Shown here one piece after another: positions 37,741-49,334 of a stretch of DNA of 64,000 bases (positions within the stretch are counted from its first letter, which is position 1; every line of letters starts with the position of its first letter). A model generated the notes under the pieces. The model worked only from the letters and a program-made list of their open reading frames with translations. It made no database searches and was not told where the DNA came from. Origin of the DNA: Calycina herbarum (lineage: Eukaryota > Ascomycota > Leotiomycetes > Helotiales > Pezizellaceae); assembly GCA_001414485.1 (NCBI GenBank), contig LLEY01000034.1:124001-188000 (forward strand), read 5' to 3'. The translations under genes and the position numbers were made by a program.

Positions 37741-37753
37741 AAGAAGGGGATAG

Positions 37754-38189
37754 TGTTACGAATCACGTACACACGTGATAAGTGAAGACCAGGCGGCGTC
37801 CTAACAGGTTAAGCACTATCGGAATACTCTTATAAGTAGATAGGGATCGGTTAGGTTAGCTAAGCAATCCAGGGATTTCTTTTAGTTATAATCACATAAT
37901 AAGAGTTCGCTAGACAGGGCGACAGGTCTAGCAGTCTAGCAGCGACGGAGCGACTAAGCTAGCAGGCTAGCACGAGGAAGGAAGCACCTATATAAGACTG
38001 GCACGTCTGCCATTAGATAGGAGCTTCGTACTCAACTTTAGTTATCAATCTTATCATCTTATTTAACATCTTTGATACAAGTAACGAGTTCACTTCTAAG
38101 TAAACAACCCGGCGCATCTGTACTTCTTACTTACATACCAACCTTCGAGACTTAGTCATCTTTGTTTAGTTCGTTTGAGTTTCGTTACA
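37754..38189 (+). repeat. 3' LTR of chromovirus
   Basis: 436 bp, same length as the 5' LTR. Most differences between the two are CA/TA or TG/TA changes, some in one copy and some in the other. It ends GAGTTTCGTTACA. Confidence 0.92.
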
Positions 38190-38194
38190 CTTAG

Positions 38195-39725
38195 ATAGAG
38201 TAGTATTAAAGTATACTAGGATCATCTTCCTAGTCTATAAGATAACCCTTATCTTAGTACTCCTTATAGAATCTAGCCTCTTAGCTGCTAAAATCGCTCT
38301 TATAGTAAAAAGTAAAGTATTTAAGACTAGAACTCGCTAACTCGACTTAGCTTACCTACTTAAACGATATATAAATAACCCTTACTTAAAGGCTAGGCTT
38401 ATTTACTACTCTTCTAAACCCCTCTCTCTCTTAGAAGAAATCGATCTAATATAAGACCCTCTATAGAATAGAGGGTTTAACTAGCAGGCCCGCCTTCTTA
38501 AGGTAGCAGGTCTAAGCCCTAGTAGTAATAAGGACTCCTATAAAGCTGAATTCCTTGAATTCCTTGCCTCTGTCTCGCTTATAAACCTAGTTATATTTAC
38601 CGACGGCTCTTACTTAGACGACAAAAGTACTAGTAGCAGCGTATATCTTATAAGAAGAGGGGTTGTTCTAAATATAAGGCTCTCCCTCTTCGGTAAAATA
38701 TTAGAGATATACGACGTAGAAGCTAAAGCTGCCTTATATAGTCTAGAACTAGCCCTAGACTCCCCTTTCTAGGCCTCGGCTATGAAGTACTAGATTTGCC
38801 TTAATAACCTCGAAGCTATACTATAACTAACCTACTAGTCTTATAGTATATTATAAGAGACCTTTAATAAGGTATATAGCTTTACTTAGCTATACCTAGG
38901 GAAGATTTAGATAAGGTAGTGCCCTAGTTATATAGGAATCCGTAGTAATAAAATAGCTAATAAAGCTATAGGAAAAGCAGCTTAAACACCCTCTTCTAGT
39001 TCCCCTCTACCCTATACTACTATACTTAAGAGAGAGGTTAAAGAGATAGGGATTAGGCTTATAAATTAGCTCTAGTAGACAATGCTCCTAGATACCTATA
39101 AAAACCTAAGACTTACTTTCTAGCTTTTAAAACCTAAGACTCTCTAGCTACTAAGAGAGGTCCTAGCTCGGCTAATTATAGCTTAAACTAGATATAGAGA
39201 CTTTATAGTATATTACCTTTGCTTCTTCTACCTCGATATATTACTAGAATTAGGGAATTATAAATATAAAAGAGCAAAAATACAATTCTACCTACTCTAT
39301 TATAGGCTAGTAAATAACAAAGACCTAAGGCTATTAGCTAAGGTAGAGGGAAACCCTTAACTTCTTTTCAGACCTGGCTACGAGGAACTCTTTAGTAAGA
39401 TCTACGCTAAAATTAAGTTCTTTATAAAAATCTATCCTTTGAGATAGCTTAACTCTCTTTTCCTTTCTTTTCTCTTTACTTATATATCTCCTTTGTCTTT
39501 CCCTGATTCTATAAACTAATTAAGGATAAGAGCTGTTCTGAAAGTAGAGCTTCTCTTTAAACTATCTCTTGTAAATTAGCTCACTCGTTTACTATCCCTA
39601 TAGCTTAAGGCACCCCCCTAGCGTTATTTGCCCTCTTTTGAGACACTTTTAGAATTTAGCCTACGCGAGCTATTCTCTACTTAACGTTAAATAGAAATAA
39701 ATAAATATAAATAAATATATAATAG
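38195..39725 (+). mobile_element. Non-LTR retrotransposon, 3' part
   Basis: Continuation of the element broken at 30913. RNase H begins FTDGSYLDD (38596 onward), with AEIYDVEAKAALYSLELAL-like sequence following. A C-terminal region resembling the GHGDFxxYHERF...CxCG zinc-binding tail of Tad-type elements lies at about 39190-39300, with Cys and His codons mutated. It ends in an AAATA-rich tail (39685-39720), as non-LTR elements do. Confidence 0.8.
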
Positions 39726-40004
39726 CTAAAGTAGTTAACTAGTTAACTATATTAACTATAGCTGATTTACTTAAGAAGTCGGCTTTAAGAGAGCGAGAAG
39801 GCTATATATAATACTAGTATATCTACTATTAAATAGAAGCTTTATACTTAACTTAGTTATTAATCTTATTATCTTATTTAATATCTTTAATCTAAGTAAC
39901 GAGTTTATCTCTAAGTAAACAACTTAGTATATCTATACTTCTTATCTATATACTAACTTTTAAGACTTAGTTACCTTTGTTTAGTTTAGTTAAGTTTCGT
40001 TATA
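39726..40004 (+). repeat. LTR relic of the chromovirus family
   Basis: From about 39780 to 40004 it aligns with the 3' half of the 436-bp LTRs (TATTAAATAGAAGC, CTTAGTTATTAATCTTATTATC, GTAACGAGTTTATCTCTAAG, ending GTTTCGTTATA). It is heavily RIP-mutated, older than the two LTRs above, and the left edge is unclear. Confidence 0.75.
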
Positions 40005-42306
40005 ACTTACTATCTCTACTCTCTAATTAAGATAACTACTAACCTGTTTTATTTTCTACTAGTATTTTCTATTCTAGCTAGATTATTCTTAAAACAAGCT
40101 ATAATTTCCCAGTTTCAGCTATTTAGGGTTCTCCCGCTACTTTGAGCGAGTAATAAGTTTCTATACCAACTCAGCGTATTACACAAGGAGTAAATCAATA
40201 CAAAGGTACGTTTCTGTTTTACCGGGCTTAATAAACCTGATGAACACTTCCTACAAAGATTTATTTAAAAGCTAGAGGACTTCTAGAGAGCCAAGAAATG
40301 TCAACTAGATCCGCATCCTTTTCATTCTCTAACTCTCTTCCCACATTGCAACCGTAGTTTTTTCTTTAGAAAGATTGTTTTAAATCAATGCAACAAAAGG
40401 TACAATTTCACCAGGCTACGATGTCTTGACCTTCTATGGTCATGTATGGGACTTTTACCATTTTGAAATAGTTGAACCCGGATAGGTGGCGAAAACATCC
40501 ATCTCACTCACTGCGTGCGAAGGAGATAGAGCCGAAAGCGTAACAACCGACGCTTTCATTAAGATGCTCCTCCTTTTCGCCGTGGCCATTTGCCATTTTC
40601 TGCCGTACAAACTTACTACATACTCTTTTGATCAAACTTGTTCCACTAGAAAATTCACAAACTAAGAGTTCATCTCGCTTAACGTCCGTGAGAAGAGTTA
40701 TATGGGGAAGAGAGTTCTAGACTAGGCCTACCGCTTCCTGAGAGTATACAATAGTTACTTATAGTAGCAAGGATCAATTTTTGGTTGGTGGTATATTACA
40801 CCGTTTTCGTGAGTCAATGGGAAATTAGTAAAATAGTGCCCACTCGTGAAGAAATGATATTTTTTTGCCCCTTCCCTTGTGTGAAATTGCTTACTCAAGA
40901 GAAGGTATTTGGATCGATGGTAAAGTAAAGTTATTCAAGTGGAAGACAACGGAAAGATAATTGAAAAGAGAGTTTCCAAGAAACCGAATGGATTGATTTT
41001 CTATATCGAAGTAAGATTCCAACACTCTCAACCAAGAAAACATACGACTAAAGCCCAATTCAATATTCCTCTGCCAACTCCTTCTTACGAGCGCCCACAT
41101 TCCGGAGTGCTCACTGCAGCTGCAGGTACATATCTGGGGCGTTGGCCATTACAGACTTGGTACAGAGGTCGTCATTCGCCCTGGATACTGCAGGAGAATC
41201 ACTTTCAGTCCTCGTGTCCGCAGTATTTGGGTTCCCACCCTTAGTTCCATAATCAATCATAGACCAGACCGCGGGAGTCAGGTCTAGGTCCTCGTAGTTT
41301 CTATCGGATACCACTATGTTACGGTCGTTAGTAAATTAGAAAGACCTGAAGAGGGGAAAGTGACATTCTTGAACATCGTGGGGGAGTCTCTCAAATTCGA
41401 CGCCGAGTACTTTCTGTCTGACCTAGCGCTGCATTAGCCTTGGGAGAATGGTTGGAAATGTTATGAGGACTTACAAGTGATCTGATTTCTTCTAAGGTCT
41501 ATATAGGTTGGGTCTGGCATGGGATCTGGGGATGGAGGTATTGCGATTGAGTGAGTAGCTTTCTTTGTGTTTTGTGCAAGAAGTTGGTGGTTTGGAATGA
41601 GAGATGTAGCTATTTATTTCGAGGAAGAAGAGGAGAAGCGGTCGGAAGAATGAAAACTGTTTCTCGATAGCTTAGGGGGTGTTGGGCTAATTTTTTAAAC
41701 TCGTGTAGTAAACCCCAGCGACTTAGTGTGATATAAACGCACTACGTAAACACCTATCTCTTAGATCATGGTTACTTCCTCATATTTGTCTTACCCAAAT
41801 TAGGCTATGAAGTTCAAAATAATATTCATTTGGATCCAATATAGAATTGGAAAGTAAAAACTTAGATAGATAAGCTGGATATGTTCCTGGGGCGCTCGAA
41901 ATTGTTTCAAGTGCATACTACAATTCTAACGCGTAAACCAAGAACGTAGAGCAACTAACCAGCAAGTTTGGAAAAGTAGAAGTATCGAGGGGAAAGTTTA
42001 TGAGTGCCATGAAATTCTCGGAGCGGAGTATCTTATTTTTGTCAACTTTGGTAAATTTTAGAACCTGTCTCTACTCCACTATCTGCTCTATCTAAAATCT
42101 ATAACCAGTATAATTTCAAACCCCCAACTCATATGCAAACACAAACTGCTCAGTGCCAATCTACAGAAATATATCCAAAAATTCATCATCAAACCAACTC
42201 AAAGCCCACAAATTCTGGAAGAACTAAAAGGGCGTGGTTGAACATTCCTTGAAGCATTATAAGCTTGAAGATTACCCTAGTCCTTCACCTCCCTCTCCAA
42301 AGCCGC
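40005..42306. other. Unique sequence between transposons
   Basis: 2.3 kb of near-normal composition. The only candidate is on the minus strand at 41111-41314, an open frame with VWSMIDYGTKGGNPNTADTR, possibly the last exon of a small gene. I could not find upstream exons with acceptable intron length and phase. The last 120 bases (42190-42306) carry the severed 3' end of the gene now at 49335-49739. Confidence 0.45.
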
Positions 42307-42314
42307 CAAATCAC
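42307..42314. repeat. Target-site duplication of hAT-type element, left
   Basis: CAAATCAC, repeated exactly at 49350-49357. Eight-base duplications are the hallmark of hAT transposition. Confidence 0.9.
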
Positions 42315-43014
42315 CAGTGTGAGCAAGGAATACTTAGGTACTCAAGTAGTACTTAGAGTAGTGTGAGTAGAGTAGAGTAGAGTAGTACTTAAATTTCGGT
42401 TAAGTAGAGTAGAGTAGTTACTTATGACTACTCAAGTAGTACTCTGAGTAGTATACTATAAATTGTGACAGCTATGCAGGAGTAGAGTAGAGAAGTAGTC
42501 TATTCGTGGTATTAACGCGAATACTAAGGTAAGGAGAGAGTGGAGAGTGTGGTCGCTCTAGCTCTATTTAACTACGCTAAGCGAGTTCTCGGAAGAATCT
42601 CGAGAAAGCACGGAATGTGACTGGGACTGTTATATAAATAGAAATAAATAATTAAAGTATAAAGTAGTTATTCTCAAAGTCTATATCTTTATCCTTCTCC
42701 TCTCTCTTCTTTCTTTCTTCTTTAGTCTCTTCTTCTAGTTAAAGACCCTAGCTTTTTAGACTAATTATAGCCTTATTAGTAGGTAGATTGGTATTTAGAA
42801 GTGTTATTCTTAAGCTAGATAAATATTAGTATAACGTGGTTTATTATCGAGTCGTCTATATTATCGAGTCGTCTACTTTTCCTTAGTATTAAACTTTAAA
42901 CATTAATAAATCAACTAACGTGGTTTATCAGGACCCCGGTTATATCAGGACCTCGATCAATTTTCCCGAAATCCTACACTCTAACTTTAACACGCGTTTT
43001 TTTAACCTTCTACT

Positions 43015-43221
43015 ATGTCTATTATTACTAAAGAATCAAAAGTCATTCTAGCTATTAAGGTAATTCGAATATCTAAAAAGCTAAGTCGACGGAAAGCTAC
43101 AAAGATCTACGGAATACCTTATTCTATACTTAATAACAGAATAAACGGCCACCTTCCTCTAGCTAACTGTCGACTAGTAAACCTTAAATTGTCTAAGGTA
43201 GAAGAAGAAGTAATTATTTAG
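43015..43221 (+). pseudogene. N-terminal part of Y transposase (open stretch)
   Basis: First 68 codons of the Y transposase, still open. It contains the psq-like helix-turn-helix that binds transposon ends. The frame is closed by TAG where Trp or Gln is expected, then continues as a broken frame. Confidence 0.75.
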
Positions 43222-43676
43222 AATATACTTAATATAGATTCTAGAGGGTTTACACCTCGGCTAGCTAGTATAGAAGATATAGCTAATTTTATCCTCGAGT
43301 TATAGAGAGGAAAACGCGTTAGTAAGCTCTAGGCTTATCGATTTATATAATAACAACTAGGGTTAAAGACGCGTTTTAATCGCGTTTACGACTTCTAAAA
43401 GGCCTTATACGAAGATCCTAACCTAATTAGCACGTAGTTCCGACTTATATAAAATATAAGAGCGAAATACAGCGTTTTAGATTGCGATTTCTATAACTTC
43501 GACGAAACAGGCTTTATAATAGGTGTGATTTACTCTATAATAGTTATTACACGTATAGATCGACGTAGTAGAGGTAAGGCAGTTTAGCTAGGCAATCGGG
43601 AATAGGCTATAGTAATTACTTATATTAATAGCAAGGGTTAGGATATCCCTTTATTTTTAGTTATCTAAGAGAAGAA

Positions 43677-44132
43677 TGTCACGAATCACGTTTTACGTGA
43701 TTCGTAGTCTAGACGGCGTTCTGACAGGACAAGGTACAACGTCCAGGAAATGGAAGGTAACACAGGAGGGAATCTGTAATGTGAAAGAACATTTAGGAAT
43801 TCTAGGATCTCACTGTTGGAAGTCGGTTGTAATCACGTGACCAGGAAAGGTAAGCGACATGGCCGACGAATCGACCATGTCGGCCATGGTCGGCCAGATC
43901 GACCATGGCGGCCCGAAGGGTACGAAGGCTCTATATAGGACTGGCATGTCTGCCATTAGATAGGAGCTTCGCGCTCAACTTTAGCTATCAATCATATCAT
44001 CCTGTTTGACATCTTTGATACAAGTAACGAGTTCACTTCCAAGTGAACAATCTATCGCGTCTGTACTTCTTACCTGCATACCAACCTTCGAGACTTAGTC
44101 ATCTTTGTTTAGTTCGTTTGAGTTTCGTTACA
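43677..44132 (+). repeat. Solo LTR inserted in transposon Y
   Basis: 456 bp with a 5-bp duplication AAGAA (43672-43676 and 44133-44137). It starts TGTCACGAATCACG and ends GAGTTTCGTTACA. The 3' half matches the chromovirus LTRs closely; the 5' half differs and has a GGCCATGTCGGCC-rich middle. Composition is normal with little RIP, so it is probably the youngest insertion in the block. Its first 30 bases can fold (ACGAATCACG...CGTGATTCGT). Confidence 0.92.
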
Positions 44133-47029
44133 AAGAATTATCTTATAAATTAGTATATAGACGGCGGCCTCCTATATAACTAGGTTATTAAACTAATAAG
44201 TAACAGATAGATAAATAATAAGACAGGTCTAGAATAGCTAAAACACTTTAATAAGTATACTACTGCTTAAGCAAAGAGTCTATATCAAATGCTAGTATTA
44301 GATAGGTATAAGAGCTACGAATCGGCTGAATTCTAAGAGTACTATAAGACATATAATATTATAACTCTTAGACTGCCTCTCTATTCGTCCTATCTAATCT
44401 AGCTACTTGATGTTAGGTGTTTTAGTATATTAAAATAAGCGTATAGTCGATAGATTAAGACGTTTATCAAAGCTTATATTAACTATATTACTAAGGTAGA
44501 GTTCTTTCTAGCTTTTATAGTAGTATATAAGGAATCTATAATAGTCTAGAACGCTTAGGCTAGATTCTATAGAGCTAGCCTAGTATCTTTTAATCTATAA
44601 GTAGTAATTTTAAAGCTTAATATAAAGTTATAGACTCTAACACCCTCTAGACCCTCTACTGCTAACACCCTCTTATAGGAATCTCAGACCCCTTCTAACC
44701 TAATAGAAGCTCTTTCATAGTTAACTCTTATATAAAATCGAATTACTCGCTATTAGAGAAGCTTGCTAACCCCTCTATTTAAGACAGTTATAGCGTTAGC
44801 TAAAGGTACAGAGCAAATAGCTTATAAGATAACTCTTCTGTCTACCGAGGTACGTATACTTTAGGCAGCAAATAAAGCTCTTAGCAAACGCCGGAGGGCT
44901 AAAAAGGCTCGTGTCTATAAAGAGGGTACACTTATTATAGAGGATACACAGGATATTATAGCCTAGAAAGACATAGATAAGCAGGTATAACGCGATATAC
45001 GTATAGTAAGAGGTAGTTATAAGGAGAGGCAACTGTCTAGATAATACTATAGAACCTATAGAAAAGCTAGTTATAACGTACGAACTTATTAAGAAGCTGT
45101 AAATATATCTAGTATATTAGACTCCGATTATAAAGAGTTAATTTAATATATTATAGTTAAGTTATTTAAGTTTAAAGTTATATACTAAGGAAAATTATTC
45201 AGGGTTCTAATATAACCGGGGTTCTAATAAACCACGTTATAATATATTAAATTAACTAAAACTAATTAGAATCTAATAAACTAGATATATCTATAGCTTC
45301 TTAATAAGTTCGTATATTATAACTAGCTTTTCTATAAATCCTATAGTACTGCCTAGACGATTATCTCTTCTTACGACTCTCTCTCGCTATACGTACGTTA
45401 CGTCGTACCTGCTTATCTACGTTCTTTTATAATATAATATCCTATATATCCTCTATAATAAGTATACTACCTTAACGTATACAAGCCTTTTTAGCTCTAC
45501 GACGCTTACTTAAGGCTTCGTTTACTACTCGAAGTATACGTACCTCCGTAGATAAAAGAGTTATTTCATAGGCTATTCTCTCTATACCCTTTACTAACGT
45601 AGTAACCGTCTCGAAAAGTAGCGTTAGCGAGCTTCCTTAGTAACAGATAATTCGATTTCAAACAAGGGTTATTTATAAAAGAGCTTTAGCTAGATTAGAA
45701 GGGGTCTAGGAGACCTAAGAGTTAGTATTAGCAGTAGAGGGTCTAGAGAGTATTAGAGTCTATAACTTCACATTAAGCTTTGAAATCACAGCCTATAGGT
45801 TAAAAGGTACTAAGCCAGCTCTATAAAATCCAGCCTAAACGTTTTAGGCTGTTATTAATTCCTTATATACTACTATAAAGGCTAGAAAGAACTCTACCTT
45901 CGTAATATAGTTAATATAAGCCTTAATAAACGTCTTAATCTGCCGACTATATACTCGCTTTAAGATACTAAAGTATCTAATATTAAGTAGCTAGGTTAGA
46001 TAGAACGAGTAGAGAGGTAGTCTAAGAGTTATAATATTATATATCTTATAGTATTCTTAGAACTCGGCTAATTCGTAACTCTTATATCTATTAAGAACAA
46101 GTATTTAATATAACCTCTTTATATAAGTAGTAGTATATTTATTAAAGTGTTTTAACTATTCTAGACTTATATTATTATTTATCTATCTATTACTTATCAG
46201 TTTAATAACCTAGTTAGGTAGGAGGCCGCCGTCGGTATACTAGTTTATAAGATAATTCTTCTCTTAAACTACTAAAAATAGAGAAACACTCTAGCCTTTA
46301 CTATTAATATAAGTAATAGCTATAGCTTATTCTCTATTCCCTAGCTAAACTGCCTTATCTCTACTACGTCGATCTACGTAGGTTATAACTATTATAGCGT
46401 AGATTATATCTATTATAAACCTAGTCTTATTAAAGTTATAGAAGTCGTAGTTTAAAATCTCGTATTTTACTCTTATATTTTCTACTAGTCGAAACTACGT
46501 ACTAATTAGCTTAGGATCTTTATATAAGACTCTCTAGAAATCGTAAACGCGATTAAAATATGTTTTAAAAGCTAGTTATTATTATATAAATCGATAAGCT
46601 TAGAGCTTACTAACGCGTTCTACCTCTCTTAATTCTAGGATAAAATTAGCTATATCTTCTATACTAGTAAGCTATAGTACAAACCCTCTAGAATCTAGCT
46701 TAAGTATATTCTGAGAAATTACCTCCTCTTCTAATATAGTTAATTTATAACGATTAGGTCGTATTTCGTCGCGAGGAGTTCGGCTAGCTATTCTATCTCT
46801 AAGTATAGTTCTAGAGACCTTATATAGTTTTACTATAGTCCGAGTATTTATTATCTTAGATAAACGAATAGCTTTAATAGTTAGAATAATTCGAGCTTCT
46901 TTAGTTTAAACTTCTATTTATAGTAGTTAAGAAAACGCGTGTTAAAGTTAGTAGAGTAGAATATAGAGAAAAGTAAGCGACTCGATAATATAGACGACTC
47001 GATAATAAACTACGTTATATATATATATA

Positions 47030-48890
47030 ACGTGGTTTATTAGTACTCTGTATATATTAGTACTCTATATACTTTTCCTCTACTAACTATACTCTAACTT
47101 TAATACGCGTTTTCTCAACCGCTCTAAATAGAAATTCAAACGTAAGAAGCACGAATTATCTTAGCTATCGAGGCTATCTATACAGCTAAAAAGCTAAGTC
47201 GTCGGTCTACTACGAAAATCTATAATATTCTCGAATCTATACTTCGACTTCGAATAAACAGTTATACTACTTTTTATAAACGTCTACTACTAAACCTTGA
47301 ATTAAACAACCTAGAAGAGGAGGTGATTATTCGATATATACTTAATCTAGATATAAGAGGATTTATACCCTAGCTAGCTAGTATAGAAGATATAGCGAAT
47401 TATATCCTCGAATCGTAGAGAGGAAGACGTATTAGTAAGCTCTAGGTATCTTAATTCGTATAACGTTAACTAGAATTAAAGACGTGTTTTAATCGTGTTT
47501 ACGACTTTTAAAGAGCCTTATACGAAGATCTAGAGCTTATTAGCGCATAGTTTCAACTTATAGAGAATATAAGAGTAAAATATAGTGTTTTAGATTACGA
47601 CTTCTATAACTTTAATAAGACAGGCTTTATAATAGGTATTATAAGCCTAGCTATAGTTGTTACACACGCTGATTAACGTAGCAGAGGCAAAGCAGTTTAG
47701 CTAAGTAATCGAGAATAGGCTATAGTAATTACTTATATAAATAGCGAGGGTTAGAACGTGCCTCTATTTTTAGTAGTTTAAGAGAAGAATTATCTTAAGA
47801 ATTAGTATACTAAGAGCGGCCTCCTATATAACTAGGTTATTAAACCTATAAACAATAGATAGATAAATAATAAGACAGGTCTAGAATAGCTTTAGCACTT
47901 CGATAAGTATACTACTACTCGTATAAGAGGTCTATATCGAATACTAGTATTAGATAGATATAAGAGTTACGAATCAGCCGAATTCTAAGAGTATTATAAG
48001 GCTTATAATATTATAACTCTTTACCTACCTTCTTACTCTTCTTATCTTACCTAGCCACTCGACGTTAAGTGTTTTAGTATATTAAAACGAGTATATAGTC
48101 GCTAAATTAAGACTTTTATTAAAGCTTATATTAACTATATTACTAAGGTCGAGTTCTTTCTCGTCTTTAAAGCAGTGTATTTAGAATCAATAACAGTCTA
48201 AAACGCCTAGGCTAGATTCTACAGAGCTGGCTTAGAGCCTTTTAATCCCTAAGCTATGATATTAAAGCTTGATATCTAATTACAAACTCCTATACCTACT
48301 AGCCCCCCTTCTGCGGACGCCGACTCTTAGGTCTTATAGACCTTTTATAACCTAACCGATGCTCTTTTATAAACAACTTTAGTTAAGAATCGTATTATAC
48401 GTTATTAAGGAAGCTTGCCAACGCCTATTTTTCAAACAGTTGCTATGTTAACAAAGGGTATAGAGCGGTTAGCATATAAAGTGACCCTTTTGTCAGCAGA
48501 GGTCTATACCCTTCGAGTAGCAAATAAAGTCCTTAGTAAGCGTCGCAGGGCTAAAAAGACTCGGGTCTGTCAAGGAGGTGTACTTACTATAGAGGATACG
48601 TAGGACGTATTAGCTTAAAGAGAGGCAGAGGAACAGGCTCGACGCGATAGGCGTTCTAAGAGAGGGAGGCAAAATAAGAGGCAACCCTCTAAGCGACGGT
48701 GTAGCACTTATAGAAAGACTGGTTATAATACACGAACTTGTTAAGAGGCTATAGATATATCTAGTTTATTAGATTCTAAGTAGTTTTAGTTAATTTAATA
48801 TATTATAGTTATTTAATTATATTCTAAAGTAATAAGGTAGAGGAAAAGTACGCAGGGTACTGATATACGTAGAGTACTGATAAACTACGT
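47030..48890 (+). mobile_element. Pogo/Fot1-type transposon Z
   Basis: 1861 bp, flanked by TA (47028-47029 and 48891-48892) in a short TA repeat next to X. The TIR is ACGTGGTTTATT plus two 17-bp units starting AGTACTC. The plus-strand transposase (about 47130-48750) is RIP-broken, with FYNFNKTGFIIG at about 47610-47640 and LVLDRYKSYESAEF at about 47950. The basic C-terminus is still open at 48415-48603 (ANKVLSKRRRAKKTR). Confidence 0.88.
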
Positions 48891-49334
48891 TATATATATA
48901 TATTATTAGATATTTAAGAAGAAGGATTACTTACAACTTATATTCCTCCTCTAAATATCTCTTTAAATCTATTATAAATCTAGAAGAAAGACCGATTCTA
49001 AGAAGACTCTCTATTTTTACTCTAGGATCTAAGATTAAAGCTATATATAAAACGCTATTCTTAGATTCTAGAACCCTGCTCTTAGGATAGTACTTTCTTA
49101 GCTTAGCTATACCTTTATTAAGAGTTAGTTATATATATATAGGTAAGAAGTAAGAAAGAGAGTAGAAAAGAGATCTCGCTTAAGCTCCTGGAGCCTATCC
49201 CGACGCTACTCCGATCCTCGGCCCGGCCCCGCCCGATACGGCCCGAATACTCAGAGTACTATGAGTAGAGTAGAGTAGTACTTAAAATCGGTTGAGTAGA
49301 GTAGAGTAGTGGTCACTACTCTACTCTACTCTAC

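Larger units (their letters stand above)
30914..38189 (+). mobile_element. Complete Ty3/Gypsy chromovirus, RIP-inactivated
   Basis: 7276 bp with two 436-bp LTRs and a 5-bp target duplication CTTAG (30909-30913 and 38190-38194). Internal order, read through many RIP stops: gag from about 31381; a CCHC-type knuckle at about 32267-32310 with Cys codons changed to TAT; aspartic protease DSG at 33826; reverse transcriptase with the active site mutated from YLDD to YLDN (34819-34830); RNase H (IETDA, about 35256-35275); integrase core (about 36030-36350); and a C-terminal chromodomain (36919-37080). A purine-rich tract AAGAAGGGGA lies just before the 3' LTR (37740-37749). No intact protein is encoded. 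Confidence 0.93.
42918..45237 (+). mobile_element. Pogo/Fot1-type transposon Y, nested in X
   Basis: Flanked by TA (42916-42917 and 45238-45239). The TIR is ACGTGGTTTATC plus two 17-bp units starting AGGACC. The transposase starts at 43015 (MSIITKESKVILAIKVIRIS). Features are a helix-turn-helix with RKATKIYGIPYSILNNRING; a second DNA-binding segment with GFTPRLASIEDIANFIL; the first catalytic Asp in FYNFDETGFIIGV (about 43490-43525); and, after the solo LTR, LVLDRYKSYESAEF and LPLYSSYL. A basic C-terminus (KALSKRRRAKKARV) follows. Many TAG/TAA stops. Confidence 0.9.
42834..47015 (-). mobile_element. Pogo/Fot1-type transposon X, interrupted
   Basis: Flanked by TA (42832-42833 and 47016-47017). 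The TIR is ACGTGGTTTATT plus two 17-bp units ATCGAGTCGTCTATATT. After removing nested element Y (42918-45237) it is about 1.86 kb. The transposase is on the minus strand (about 46960 down to 45270) and is RIP-broken; it is a relative of the Y and Z transposases over most of its length. It shares the CGAGTCG core of the 17-bp unit with P1. Confidence 0.85.
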
